Positions 48,598 through 57,952 of a stretch of 64,000 bases of DNA are shown piece by piece. The notes beneath the pieces were generated by a model. That model was not told where the DNA came from, made no database searches, and saw nothing but the letters and a program-made list of their open reading frames with translations. The first letter of the stretch is position 1. Each line of letters opens with the position of its first letter. Made by a program: the position numbers and the translations under genes. The DNA comes from Acinetobacter sp. ANC 4169 (GTDB lineage: Bacteria > Pseudomonadota > Gammaproteobacteria > Pseudomonadales > Moraxellaceae): NCBI RefSeq assembly GCF_002135355.1, contig NZ_NEGE01000017.1, positions 18,375 to 82,374 of the forward strand, in the 5' to 3' direction.

Positions 48598-49155
48598 ATG
48601 TCAGCAAATACCTTTCCGGCACAGATTGAGCCGTTTAAATGGGCTGAACAAGGCTTTACATGGTCAGGTACACTGCCATTGTCTCGCTTTGTTCGAATTT
48701 CCCGTGAAGCTGTTGGATCAATTGATAACCAATTGATCAACATAGACTGTAAGCTATCAATGGATGCGTATCATCGTATCGTATGGTTAGATGGTCATGT
48801 TGAAACGAAAGTACCAATGGAATGTCAGCGTTGTCTGAATCCTGTTGAAATCTCTCTCGTTTCAGACTTTCATTTAGCGCTTGTGGATGATGAATCACTG
48901 ATAGAGCGCTTGGATGAGGATGCTGATTTCATCGTCTTAGGTGAAAGTGAAGCAACGACAAAAGGTAGCTATGATGCGCCTGCGACGGCTGATTTACTTT
49001 CTCTGATAGAAGATGAATTGTTATTGTTGATGCCTTTGTCTCCTAAGCATGACGTTTGTGAGCATAAGCATCAACCTGCTACTGAGGACATTGTCGAAGA
49101 AAAACGGGATAACCCGTTTGGTGTTTTGGCAAGTTTGAAGGGTAAACTTAACTAA
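48598..49155 (+). CDS. yceD: YceD/DUF177 family 23S rRNA accumulation protein
   Basis: 185 residues. MECQRCLNPVEISLVSDFHLALVDD and the C-terminal NPFGVLASLKGKL motif define YceD, always found upstream of rpmF and needed for normal 23S rRNA levels. rpmF begins 77 bases later. Confidence 0.93.
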   Translation: MSANTFPAQIEPFKWAEQGFTWSGTLPLSRFVRISREAVGSIDNQLINIDCKLSMDAYHRIVWLDGHVETKVPMECQRCLNPVEISLVSDFHLALVDDESLIERLDEDADFIVLGESEATTKGSYDAPATADLLSLIEDELLLLMPLSPKHDVCEHKHQPATEDIVEEKRDNPFGVLASLKGKLN

Positions 49156-49232
49156 TTTTTGTGTTATACTGTTAAGTATAAGACAACTGAATTTGTTCTG
49201 ATCCATTTTTTCGATCTTTGTAAGGAGCCATC

Positions 49233-49415
49233 ATGGCCGTTCAGCAAAACCGTAAAAGTCGCTCTCGCCGTGACATGCGCCGTTCACATGACGCTTTAAC
49301 CGAGAATGCATTAACTGTAGACCAAGCTACTGGCGAGACTCACCGTCGTCACCACGTATCTAAAGATGGTATCTACCGTGGTCGCCAATTATTCGCTAAA
49401 GCATCTGCTGAATAA
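49233..49415 (+). CDS. rpmF: Large ribosomal subunit protein bL32
   Basis: 60 residues starting [21 protein letters not shown], the canonical bL32 start. The Cys zinc-binding residues of some L32 forms are absent (a C-minus paralogue type). AAGGAG upstream. Terminator follows, separating it from fabD. Confidence 0.98.
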   Translation: MAVQQNRKSRSRRDMRRSHDALTENALTVDQATGETHRRHHVSKDGIYRGRQLFAKASAE

Positions 49416-49451
49416 TTGATGATGTATTAAGCGTCAAGCTTAGTAGAAAAA

Positions 49452-49480
49452 ATGGGAGCGTTAAGCTCCCTTTTTTTGTG
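49452..49480 (+). terminator. Terminator of rpmF
   Basis: GGGAGC/GCTCCC stem with a GTTAA loop and a run of seven T. Confidence 0.88.
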
Positions 49481-49620
49481 CCGTATTTTTGTTGTATTTG
49501 GCAATTACCAAAACAAAAATTAAATGTTAAATTTCGTTCCGTAAATAAGCTTACATAAGTGCATGTTGGTTATTTAACCGATTGTTGAATAACAAGATCA
49601 CTTCATTAAAGGATTTTTTT

Positions 49621-50607
49621 ATGTCTGCTAAACAACTCGAGCAAGTCGCTCAGGCAACAAAAACAGCATTTGTATTTCCGGGTCAGGGCTCACAAAAAGT
49701 CGGCATGCTCGCAGAATTGGCTGAACAGTTTAGTAGCGTGACAGAAACTTTTGCAGAAGCATCGGCAGCCGTGGGTTTTGACCTATGGCACATTGCTCAA
49801 AGCGGCGAAGGTTTAAATCAGACTGAATTTACCCAACCGGTATTGCTTACCGCAAGTATTGCGCTTTGGCGTGTGTGGCTGGAGTTGGGTGGGGTAGCGC
49901 CAAAATATCTTGCAGGCCACTCTCTGGGTGAATACAGCGCATTGGTTGCTGCCGGAGCGATGTCACTGGGTGATGCGGTTAAGCTGGTGAACTTGCGCGG
50001 CAAACTCATGCAAGATGCAGTACCGCAAGGTCAGGGTGCAATGGCCGCTATTTTGGGTCTGGAAGATGCCAAAGTGCTTGAGCTATGCGAACAGGTCAAT
50101 ATACAGGGGCGTGGTTCAGTAGAAGCTGCTAACTACAATGCCCAAGGTCAAGTAGTGATTGCGGGTGATAAGACTTTGGTAGAAGCAGTCATGGCACTTG
50201 CAAAAGAGCAATCTGGTAAAGCCATTGCATTACCTGTGTCTGTGCCATCGCATTGTTCACTGATGAAACCGGCTGCTGACAAATTTGCACAAGCTTTGGA
50301 ACATACTGCCATTGAGCTACCTGGCCTTCCTGTAATACAAAATGTCAACGCGGAAATCGCGACAGATGTGGCAGGGTTACGTCAGGCATTGACTGCACAA
50401 TTGTATCAATCTGTGCAATGGACCAAGACCATGCAGTTCCTTCAAGATCAAGGAGTGCAGTACGTGGTTGAATGTGGTCCGGGCAATGTACTGGCTAACC
50501 TTGCGAAGCGTTTACCAAATATAGAAAAAGCATTCCCACTCGACAGCAACAGTCGTATGGAAGATGCGCTTAACGCCATTTTAGTGGCTGAAGGAAAAAT
50601 TGCATGA
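49621..50607 (+). CDS. fabD: Malonyl-CoA:ACP transacylase
   Basis: 328 residues from ATG 49621, preceded by AAAGGA; the frame is open 13 codons upstream. TAFVFPGQGSQKVGML, nucleophile in AGHSLGEYSALVAAG, catalytic His in PSHCSLM, and GPGNVL. Loads malonate onto ACP. plsX and fabH, often between rpmF and fabD, are absent here. Overlaps fabG by 4 bases. Confidence 0.97.
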   Translation: MSAKQLEQVAQATKTAFVFPGQGSQKVGMLAELAEQFSSVTETFAEASAAVGFDLWHIAQSGEGLNQTEFTQPVLLTASIALWRVWLELGGVAPKYLAGHSLGEYSALVAAGAMSLGDAVKLVNLRGKLMQDAVPQGQGAMAAILGLEDAKVLELCEQVNIQGRGSVEAANYNAQGQVVIAGDKTLVEAVMALAKEQSGKAIALPVSVPSHCSLMKPAADKFAQALEHTAIELPGLPVIQNVNAEIATDVAGLRQALTAQLYQSVQWTKTMQFLQDQGVQYVVECGPGNVLANLAKRLPNIEKAFPLDSNSRMEDALNAILVAEGKIA

Positions 50608-51338
50608 CACAGGAACGCAAAGTCGCATTAGTGACAGGCGCGAGCAGAGGGATTGGTGCAGCCATCGCTCAGCAATTGATTCAAGACGGTTATTTTGTCG
50701 TAGGCACAGCAACCAGCGAAGCAGGGGCAGAAAAATTATCTGCAAGTTTTGCTGAAAATGGTGCAGCTAAAGTTCTTGATGTACGTGATGCAGCAGCGAT
50801 TGATGCGCTGGTTACAGATATTGAACAAAACTATGGTCCTGTACTTGCATTGGTGAATAATGCGGGTATTACCAAAGATAATTTGTTACTGCGTATGTCA
50901 GAAGATGATTGGGATGACATTCTCAATATTCATTTGAAAGCTGTATACCGTCTGTCTAAGCGTGTTTTAAAAGGCATGACCAAAGCACGTTTTGGCCGCA
51001 TTATTAATATCAGTTCTGTTGTTGCACACTTTGCAAATCCGGGACAGGCCAACTATTCTGCTGCCAAAGCAGGCATAGAAGCATTTGGTCGCAGTCTTGC
51101 AAAAGAAATGGGAAGCCGCCAAATTACCGTGAATGCCGTGGCACCCGGCTTTATTGCAACAGAAATGACGGAACAACTCAGTGAAGAAATTCGCAAGAAA
51201 ATGAGTGATCAAGTGGCGTTAAACCGTTTAGGTGATCCACAAGATATCGCAAATGCCGTAAGTTTCTTGGCTTCCGAGAAGGCAAGTTACATTACCGGTA
51301 CTGTTTTACATGTAAACGGCGGTTTATACATGAGCTAA
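50604..51338 (+). CDS. fabG: 3-oxoacyl-ACP reductase FabG
   Basis: 244 residues, classical SDR. VTGASRGIGAAIA, NNAGITKDNLLLRM, catalytic S-Y-K in ISSVVAHFANPGQANYSAAKAG, and ITVNAVAPGFIATEMT. Reduces beta-ketoacyl-ACP with NADPH. Start overlaps fabD. Confidence 0.97.
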   Translation: MTQERKVALVTGASRGIGAAIAQQLIQDGYFVVGTATSEAGAEKLSASFAENGAAKVLDVRDAAAIDALVTDIEQNYGPVLALVNNAGITKDNLLLRMSEDDWDDILNIHLKAVYRLSKRVLKGMTKARFGRIINISSVVAHFANPGQANYSAAKAGIEAFGRSLAKEMGSRQITVNAVAPGFIATEMTEQLSEEIRKKMSDQVALNRLGDPQDIANAVSFLASEKASYITGTVLHVNGGLYMS

Positions 51339-51424
51339 TTGGCTGATGTATAAACTTTGCAAAAATAAGATATTCAATTAAACTAACGGCATTAAAAACG
51401 CCACAAGCAATGAGGAGAATTCCT

Positions 51425-51661
51425 GTGAGCGATATCGAACTACGTATCAAACAAGCGGTTGCAGAACAACTTGGTCTTAAAGCTGAAGAAATCAAAAACG
51501 AAGCATCTTTTATGGATGACTTAGGTGCTGACTCTTTGGACTTAGTTGAGCTTGTTATGTCTTTCGAAAATGATTTTGACATCACTATCCCTGATGAAGA
51601 TTCTAACGAAATCACAACTGTTCAATCAGCTATTGACTATGTTTCTAAGAAACTAGGTTAA
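51425..51661 (+). CDS. acpP: Acyl carrier protein
   Basis: 78 residues from GTG 51425, which is preceded by GAGGAG; an ATG at 51410 is in frame but sits inside the ribosome site. Phosphopantetheine serine in [15 protein letters not shown]. Acidic, as expected. Terminator directly after. Confidence 0.97.
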   Translation: MSDIELRIKQAVAEQLGLKAEEIKNEASFMDDLGADSLDLVELVMSFENDFDITIPDEDSNEITTVQSAIDYVSKKLG

Positions 51662-51688
51662 TTGTTGTTTCAGCTCTGCTGAATATAA

Positions 51689-51716
51689 AGAAGCCACCGA
51701 AAGGTGGCTTTTTTAT
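51689..51716 (+). terminator. Terminator of acpP
   Basis: AAGCCACC/GGTGGCTT with GAAA loop and T-run. Confidence 0.9.
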
Positions 51717-51738
51717 TGAAGAATCAAAATTATAAATA

Positions 51739-52004
51739 GGGTCTGTTGACCATTCTTCTATGTTTGCGACTACGCGTATTTTTTAGATGATACTAGGCGT
51801 GAAATACAAAATTTAGTCATTCTAAATGCGTAGTTCACAACGACGTAGCATCAAAAAATACGCTAGTCACGAAGAGTTGTGGCTAAAATTATCTCAGACT
51901 TCGTTATGAAATTTAAAAATGGAACCACCATTCTTTGCATTTCATTCCTTGTCTGCTCCATTTTAGCCTACAACGCAAGCCATTTATGAAATGTCAACAG
52001 ACCC
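51739..52004. mobile_element. 266-bp MITE-like element flanked by TA
   Basis: Ends are a 12-bp perfect terminal inverted repeat, GGGTCTGTTGAC (51739-51750) and GTCAACAGACCC (51993-52004), with partial similarity continuing inside. The dinucleotide TA abuts both ends (51737-51738 and 52005-52006), as a TA target duplication would. A second, internal inverted pair lies at 51768-51789 and 51849-51868 (about 20 bp, imperfect). No coding capacity. I take it as a non-autonomous element between acpP and the LysM gene. Confidence 0.72.
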
Positions 52005-52115
52005 TACAAATCTTTACTGATGCTTGACCAAAGACAACCTTTCTGTGAATAAATTTTAGGTATAAAAAAAGAGCGCTATTGCAAATCGCACGAATAATAA
52101 TGATGGAGAAATACA

Positions 52116-52589
52116 ATGGGTCTCTTTGATTTTGTAAAAGGCATTGGTAAAAAAAATACAGCACCCGCAGAACAACAGGCTGCGCCTGCCACTCCAGCTG
52201 AACCCTCTGCACAGGAAATTGCAAACAAGCTTCTAGGGCATATCAAGGCATTGGGACTACCTGTAACAGGGTTATCTGTTAGCTATAACGGCACGACAGA
52301 TTTGGCGACCATTAAAGGTCAGGTGCAAAGTCAGGCTGACCGTGAAAAAATTGTTCTGGCGGTGGGAAATGTCGATCATGTTGCCCAAGTGGATGATCAG
52401 ATGACGGTCACTAGCCCGGCACCTGAAAGTAAATTCTATACCGTCAAGTCAGGAGACACCCTGTCTAAAATTTCAAAAGAATTTTATGGGGATGTTAATC
52501 AATACAACAAAATATTTGAAGCCAACCGTCCCTTGTTAAAAAATGCCGATGACATTTTTCCGGGGCAGGTGCTACGTATTCCAGCATAA
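52116..52589 (+). CDS. BON-LysM protein (Kbp/YgaU-like)
   Basis: 157 residues, no signal peptide (MGLFDFVKGIGKKN start as in E. coli YgaU/Kbp). BON domain ~45-95 (VSYNGTTDLATIKGQVQSQADREKIVLAVGN) and C-terminal LysM ~108-156 (FYTVKSGDTLSKISKEFYGDVNQYNKIFEANRP). Kbp binds potassium in the cytoplasm; same role is likely by architecture. GGAG precedes ATG 52116. Terminator at 52602. Confidence 0.9.
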   Translation: MGLFDFVKGIGKKNTAPAEQQAAPATPAEPSAQEIANKLLGHIKALGLPVTGLSVSYNGTTDLATIKGQVQSQADREKIVLAVGNVDHVAQVDDQMTVTSPAPESKFYTVKSGDTLSKISKEFYGDVNQYNKIFEANRPLLKNADDIFPGQVLRIPA

Positions 52590-52601
52590 GCAAAGAGTGA
52601 T

Positions 52602-52628
52602 AAAAAAGCGCGTAGAGCGCTTTTTTTA
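52602..52628. terminator. Terminator between convergent LysM and membrane-protein genes
   Basis: AAAAAAGCGC/GCGCTTTTTT with GTAGA loop. Confidence 0.85.
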
Positions 52629-53228
52629 TTAAAATTTGTGCTGGAGTTTTCGTCTGGCAAATTGTGCTCTGCCTAAAAAAAATTTAGGGTCCAGGTAATA
52701 GTGTTGCGTCAAAACCTGGATCAGTTGGCGTCGGTGATTTTCATTCAACATATTCAGATCAATATGTGCCATTTTATATTGCTTGCGAAATTCAGGCTTT
52801 AAAATAAAGCCGATCCTGCACCTTTTCCACGGTTGTTGCAGGCTGAATGCTTTTGCGGTAAGTGATTTAAGCATGCGATACTGTGATGCATATGAGGAAT
52901 AAAGCTGGGCTTTGAGCAGTTTATCGCGCTGTACCAAGTTGTTGAGCTTTATTCCAAAACTTTGAATGGATATTTTCTGGTTAGTGACCACAAGTTTCAT
53001 GTTTATGGCAATACATGCCAGCATGATGACAAGCGTCACCATTAACCAGCCCGACAGGGATTGATGCAATAAATACTGAATCAGGCTACTGAAATCTTGA
53101 ACTATATTAATACTACTCAGTGAGTGCTGCGCTAAAACAATAAATATGGCAGGGATGAAGATCAGCCCTATTAAATAACGCGGCAGATAATGACATTGAA
53201 ATAGGGGATATTCAGTTGCTATGTTCAT
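52629..53228 (-). CDS. Uncharacterised two-helix membrane protein
   Basis: 199 residues, not recognised. Two transmembrane segments (~17-35 and ~60-80) are followed by a ~115-residue basic soluble part (VVTNQKISIQSFGIKLNNL, WKRCRIGFILKPEFRKQYK, RQLIQVLTQHYYLDP) that may have a PH-like beta pattern. Likely cytoplasmic-facing tail at the inner membrane. Ends at the shared terminator with the LysM gene. Confidence 0.6.
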   Translation of the reverse strand: MNIATEYPLFQCHYLPRYLIGLIFIPAIFIVLAQHSLSSINIVQDFSSLIQYLLHQSLSGWLMVTLVIMLACIAINMKLVVTNQKISIQSFGIKLNNLVQRDKLLKAQLYSSYASQYRMLKSLTAKAFSLQQPWKRCRIGFILKPEFRKQYKMAHIDLNMLNENHRRQLIQVLTQHYYLDPKFFLGRAQFARRKLQHKF

Positions 53229-53686
53229 GAACCATCACCTTTCAAAAAAAGTATAGATAGGCTGTGATTGCGATTTCTAGCGCAATGGCTGTGTCATGAT
53301 GAGAAGGCTATTTTGGCATAGGGTTGTTATCAACTTGACTCCAATTAAGCTGTATGGGGCTTTTTAATGCTGGTTTTAGCTGGTTACTTTCTTGCATTCT
53401 TCTTTCTTGTATTCATCTATTGTAATTTTTTTAAGCTTGCTCAGGCGTAGCTATTTTTGTTGTAGATTTGAGTAGGAAGGTAAAGCTTGTTATGTAATTT
53501 TTTAGATTCAAATTTTTACTCTTTCAAGTAAAAAGTGGTTATTCAGATTTTCTATCTGTTAAAAATCTAGCCAAAGGAAATAGCAACGAAGCTGACACGC
53601 CTAGGAAAATTTGATTAAAAATGTTTTAAATGTGTGCAATTAAACGTATGCTTTAAAAGCGAATATAAAGAAAAATAAGGGTATTT
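53229..53686. other. Intergenic region without identified features
   Basis: 458 AT-rich bases between divergent genes. No credible open frame, terminator or RNA gene seen. Confidence 0.4.
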
Positions 53687-54100
53687 ATGAAAGGTCAGAT
53701 ATTGGATTTTTCTATTCAAAGTAATACGGGTGTGATTAGTGGCGATGACCAGAACCGCTATAACTTTTCTGGCGCAAGCTGGCGTGGTCAAGTCCCACCT
53801 GCCAGAGGTCAGAAAGTTGATTTTACTGTGGATGGAACAGGTCAAGCTAACGATATTTATGTACTGAGCTCAGCTTCAGCATTTGCCACTCAAGTGGGCG
53901 AGAAAAACAGAATTGTAGCTGCAATTTTAGCTTTTTTCCTCGGCGGCTTCGGAGTCCATAAATTTTATTTGGGCCAAATTGGTTGGGGCATTGTTTATCT
54001 GATTTTCTTTTGGACCTTTATTCCTGCGATTGTGGCTTTCATTGAGTTCATTATTTACTTATGTACATCAGATGAGGATTTTGCCCGAAAATATGGTTAA
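53687..54100 (+). CDS. Cold-shock-like N-terminal domain fused to TM2 domain
   Basis: 137 residues. The first ~62 (KGQILDFSIQSNTGVISGDD, RYNFSGASWRGQVPPARGQKVDF) resemble a shortened cold-shock/OB fold. Residues ~70-137 are a TM2 domain (AAILAFFLGGFGVHKFYLGQIGWGI), two membrane helices joined by a tight turn. The same N-terminal domain occurs in the convergent neighbour. Role unknown. Confidence 0.8.
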   Translation: MKGQILDFSIQSNTGVISGDDQNRYNFSGASWRGQVPPARGQKVDFTVDGTGQANDIYVLSSASAFATQVGEKNRIVAAILAFFLGGFGVHKFYLGQIGWGIVYLIFFWTFIPAIVAFIEFIIYLCTSDEDFARKYG

Positions 54101-54113
54101 TTTCAGATAAGAG

Positions 54114-54137
54114 AAAAGGGCGTTATCGCCCTTTTTT
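54114..54137. terminator. Terminator between convergent TM2 and DUF805 genes
   Basis: AAAAGGGCG/CGCCCTTTT with TTAT loop. Confidence 0.88.
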
Positions 54138-54145
54138 AATCTGCT

Positions 54146-54751
54146 TTATTTAGCAGGTTGTCCCCATTGATTGTTTTCGCGTTTGGTGTCTGAAGCCCAC
54201 CAGATGATGAGTGGAATAATGCCAATAACAGTCAGGACAAGAAGTTGCCACCAACCAGAACGATTGGTGTCATGTAGGCGACGGGCACCGACTGCCAAGC
54301 TCGGCAGCAATAAGGCCAGATTCAATAAGCCATTTAAAACGCGGTCTGTACCAAGTATTGCATCAATCATTTGTACAATAATGCCTAAAATGAAAGAAAC
54401 CAGCATAAAAAACCAAAATTCCTTACGGCGTGCACGTCCATCAAAGGTGACATAATTTTTCAGGCACTTTACAAACCAGTCAATCATATTAAATTGTTCT
54501 TCAGATTGATTCTGGTTTGAAATTTTATCCAGTTGCTCGGACAGGTTTTGAATAGGGTTGTTGCGGTTGAGAGCAATATAGATTTGGGTGGCATTACCGG
54601 CATTGTCAACCGCAAAATCGACATGTTCGCCAGGTGATGGCGGGCGCTGTCCTCGCCATTCCGCACCGGTAAAATTATAGCGGTTTTGATCATCACCACT
54701 GATAATGCCTGTATTGCTTTGGATTGAAAAATCCAGAATTTGACCTTTCAT
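54146..54751 (-). CDS. Cold-shock-like N-terminal domain fused to DUF805 membrane domain
   Basis: 201 residues. Residues 1-60 (KGQILDFSIQSNTGIISGDD, RYNFTGAEWRGQRPPSPGEHVDF) are nearly identical to the start of the TM2 gene across the terminator. A linker (~65-85) leads to a DUF805 domain with four helices (WFVKCLKNYVTFDGRARRKEFWFF, ARRLHDTNRSGWWQLL). DUF805 proteins are of unknown function; the fused domain may sense nucleic acid or be regulatory (inference). Confidence 0.82.
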   Translation of the reverse strand: MKGQILDFSIQSNTGIISGDDQNRYNFTGAEWRGQRPPSPGEHVDFAVDNAGNATQIYIALNRNNPIQNLSEQLDKISNQNQSEEQFNMIDWFVKCLKNYVTFDGRARRKEFWFFMLVSFILGIIVQMIDAILGTDRVLNGLLNLALLLPSLAVGARRLHDTNRSGWWQLLVLTVIGIIPLIIWWASDTKRENNQWGQPAK

Positions 54752-54942
54752 AGTTATGCCTTTGTATTTTTCATTAAATTTGATTTATTTTTAATAAAAT
54801 TGAGGACTTAGAATAACAGGAAATCAATAACTTTAATTATGGCTTACATAGGAAAATGTTATAAATTTATGTCCGGTTAACTACATCCTGAACCTGCCCA
54901 AAATTTATGGACAGGATTTTTAACTTGCGCAAGCGCGATGAA

Positions 54943-55341
54943 TCAATTCCATAAAGATGCAATTTTTTGCATCAGTTGTGCTCGGATTGGAGCAGTCGGG
55001 TTGCATGAGTTGCGCTTGGTTTCATTTTCATAGAAAGTTTGCCATTCATGAATCATCGCTAAGCTAACGCCTTGGCTTTTATAGTTTTGAATGTCGGTTT
55101 TATTTACGCTGTCCAGTTTATGCTGTGCGCCTTCAGGTCCCGTTGCCCAGCCAATAATGCCTTGGCCAAATTGCGGTAATGGCATGTTATGGGGGGTGCT
55201 TGGGCGTGCGTTACGTTCAATATCGGGATTTACTGCACAATCTTTGGGCCTGATTTGCGTTGCTGTAGCGGTTTGTGTCGCTGCAAAACTTTGTGCTGTA
55301 AACAGTGTCAGCACACTCACTAAAATATATTTCTTCATCAT
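54943..55341 (-). CDS. Secreted protein linked to TonB receptor (DUF4951-like)
   Basis: 132 residues. Signal peptide ending SFAA, then mature domain with FGQGIIGWATGPEGAQHKL, GVSLAMIHEWQTFYENETKRN and APIRAQLMQKI; the pattern agrees with what I recall of DUF4951. Starts 18 bases after the receptor's stop on the same strand, so presumably same transcript and a periplasmic accessory of that receptor. Confidence 0.65.
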   Translation of the reverse strand: MMKKYILVSVLTLFTAQSFAATQTATATQIRPKDCAVNPDIERNARPSTPHNMPLPQFGQGIIGWATGPEGAQHKLDSVNKTDIQNYKSQGVSLAMIHEWQTFYENETKRNSCNPTAPIRAQLMQKIASLWN

Positions 55342-55359
55342 TTACTCGTAACTTCACAA

Positions 55360-57867
55360 TTAAAATTTAAAACTGACATCGGCGATAAACTGACGGCCAG
55401 ATTCTGCATGCAGAGTCGATTTATTTTCGAGCGTGTAGTGGTTATTTTTGTTGGTTACATTTTTCACGCTTAAGCCGAAAATCAGTTTGCTGTCATTTAC
55501 GATAGGGACGTCATAGCTTGCACGCATATCCCAGGTAAATGCACTGGCAATTGAGGTCGCGTCATAACGGGTTTTGATTAATTCACCATCAGGCCCTGTA
55601 GGACGTTGATTTAATGGGATGGTGGATGACACCATGGCCTCATAGCCCGATCTTAAGCGCAGCTGATTGCTTAACTTGAGCGGAATGTGGTCAAAGTCGA
55701 TATTCCAGCCTAAACGGGCAGTCCAAGGCCGGTTAAAGTTACTGGCAGGACGTGTCGATTCATCAATCATTTTACCGTCATAGAGGATGTATTGCTGATA
55801 GTTGAGGGGAAGCAAACCATCATCATAATCGGTGAAATTACTGGTTTTATCGGTGTAGTCAAAGCCGAATACAAAATAATGTTGGCTGGCTTTCCAGGGA
55901 ATAGCTTGATGGTTGGACAGGCTTAAGGTATAGGTATTGGCTGTCATCCGGCCCAAGTTGTCATATTCGTCAACAATAGGGCCCGTTGATATTCTGTTTT
56001 TACGGATCTGATCCTCAAAATTGCGATGCACGTATTTGAGCTGTGCATCGAAAATGCCCAGGCGACTGTCCAATGCCAGCACGGATTCATCGACAAAAGG
56101 AGTGGCCAAGTCACTGCTTTTTACGTTACTGGATGAATATGCGCTGCGATTTCCCCACTCATCATTAATACTTTTACGGGTTTCTTTATAACTTAAGCTA
56201 TTGATGCCATCTTGCAAGTGATAGGCAAAGAGTTTGTTGGCATAGTAACGGTTCCAGCCTGTGGTAATTCGCAAGCGCTCATCGGCAAAGGGCCGATACT
56301 GCAATATGCTACGCGGGGCAAAAAGGATTTCACCATTTAAACTGTCATAGTCTGCACGCATGCCCAGTCTGAACTGATAGTAATTGTTCAGTTTGATGGC
56401 ATCTTCTATAAATACATGTGCGCGATCATCACGGACTGTGATTGTACCTGCATCTAAACCGACACGTGTGCTGTGATATTGCCCCTGTTGGTTGTTATAG
56501 GTCGGGTCGCAATACGCATCCATCTCGTTATTGTTGTTGATGCAATTGGTTTTATCTTTATTGCTGGGAACAAAGTAATTATAGACATGTTCCAAACGCT
56601 GCCAATCGGCTTCATGATGACTATAACCAGCACCAAGCATTAACTTGTGCTCGGCCGCGGCCCATTGAAAGGGTTTAAACTCTGACTTTATTTTATATTC
56701 CAGACTGTTGAGATTTTGAGATTGGTCTCCATAGCCACCTTCTGTTGCTGTGCTGAGGGTACTCCAGTTCTTGGCTTCAGAACTTTTCCATACCAGCATT
56801 TCATTGTCGGCAGAGTCTCTATTCATTTCCTGCTGTTGATAGACCAGGGATTGCGTGATTTTCGCTTGTTGCAGTTGTGAGCTGAGTTCTAATTCAAAGG
56901 CGTTATTTTTACTGCTGAGATCAACATGACCATCTTTGACATTGTACTGGTCTAAACTTTTCTGGTCATTCTGTAATTGCAGGCCGAGTTTTAATTGATG
57001 TTGCTGATTGAGTTTGGCATAAATATTCAGTTGTGCAGTATCATTTTCTAATTGAGATTGAGCTGTTTCTGTATCGACTAACAGTGATTTCACATCAATG
57101 TCGGATTGTCGCTTTGAAAGGCTCAAGCTCATTCCCACACGTTCATTCAGATTGCCATATAGCTCGGCTGAAATCCCTTGTTTGCTAAATGCTTTTTGAT
57201 ATAAGTCACTCGAGTCTTTTTCATAACTGGCAATATCATTTTCATCAATGTGATTGGCGTTTGTCCAATCATTCGAAGTATAGTCATAAGTGATTTGACC
57301 ATGTAATTCATTCACCGCAGTTTTGGGTGTACAGGATTTGGCTTTAACTACACCCCCCATAAAATCGCCATATTCTGCACTGACATTGCTGTCGAATACA
57401 AAAAGTTCACACAGCAAGTCCGTATTGATGGTGGTGGCGATAGAGGAACCACTCATTCCGGTCATTCCAAAGTCACTGTTGTTACTTGCAGGGTTGAGCA
57501 CATTATTGAGACTGATATTATCGAGCAATATATTATTGTCATAGACCATTGCTCCATTAATACTAAAATCATCTGCCTTGATTTCACCTTGCGTTGCAGC
57601 TGCCATACTGTTTTGTGAGAATTGTACATTGGGATGGAGTTGCAGCACTTCACTGATGGTTTTATTGGTGGAACTCAAGCGTTTTAATTTTTCTTCTGTA
57701 TAGACAGTTTGACCTGCTTCTGGTGTTTGCACTGCTTCAAGGACTATTTTCGGTAAGGCAAATTTGTGGGATTCATCTTGATTGGTGTTTGCAGGTGTAG
57801 CTTCCGATGCATAACCTAAATTTGAAAGTGTTAAACCTATAGCAAGATGAAGGGGGGAGCAGCGCAT
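55360..57867 (-). CDS. TonB-dependent outer-membrane receptor
   Basis: 835 residues from ATG 57867 (a TTG one codon upstream is also in frame). Signal peptide ending GYAS, a TonB-box-like KIVLEAV (~40), plug domain (FSINGAMVYDNNILLDNISLNN, GDFMGGVVKAKS), then a 22-strand barrel ending VSFKF with the terminal Phe. Two Cys in the plug loop are seen (LLCELF and KSCTPK). A Fur box lies 67 bases upstream, so iron is the likely signal; whether the ligand is a siderophore, haem or another chelate is not deducible. Confidence 0.9.
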   Translation of the reverse strand: MRCSPLHLAIGLTLSNLGYASEATPANTNQDESHKFALPKIVLEAVQTPEAGQTVYTEEKLKRLSSTNKTISEVLQLHPNVQFSQNSMAAATQGEIKADDFSINGAMVYDNNILLDNISLNNVLNPASNNSDFGMTGMSGSSIATTINTDLLCELFVFDSNVSAEYGDFMGGVVKAKSCTPKTAVNELHGQITYDYTSNDWTNANHIDENDIASYEKDSSDLYQKAFSKQGISAELYGNLNERVGMSLSLSKRQSDIDVKSLLVDTETAQSQLENDTAQLNIYAKLNQQHQLKLGLQLQNDQKSLDQYNVKDGHVDLSSKNNAFELELSSQLQQAKITQSLVYQQQEMNRDSADNEMLVWKSSEAKNWSTLSTATEGGYGDQSQNLNSLEYKIKSEFKPFQWAAAEHKLMLGAGYSHHEADWQRLEHVYNYFVPSNKDKTNCINNNNEMDAYCDPTYNNQQGQYHSTRVGLDAGTITVRDDRAHVFIEDAIKLNNYYQFRLGMRADYDSLNGEILFAPRSILQYRPFADERLRITTGWNRYYANKLFAYHLQDGINSLSYKETRKSINDEWGNRSAYSSSNVKSSDLATPFVDESVLALDSRLGIFDAQLKYVHRNFEDQIRKNRISTGPIVDEYDNLGRMTANTYTLSLSNHQAIPWKASQHYFVFGFDYTDKTSNFTDYDDGLLPLNYQQYILYDGKMIDESTRPASNFNRPWTARLGWNIDFDHIPLKLSNQLRLRSGYEAMVSSTIPLNQRPTGPDGELIKTRYDATSIASAFTWDMRASYDVPIVNDSKLIFGLSVKNVTNKNNHYTLENKSTLHAESGRQFIADVSFKF

Positions 57868-57933
57868 CAATTTGTCTAGTATAATTGTAAATGAGAAGCG
57901 ATATTATTTACATTTTCAAATATATTCAATACT

Positions 57934-57952
57934 AATGATAATTATTTTCATT
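57934..57952 (-). promoter_or_regulatory. Fur box upstream of the TonB receptor
   Basis: TGATAAT-T-ATTTTCA (57936-57950) fits the 7-1-7 Fur consensus with one mismatch, inside AATGATAATTATTTTCATT. It lies in the leader of the receptor gene, 67 bases from its ATG. Confidence 0.75.
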
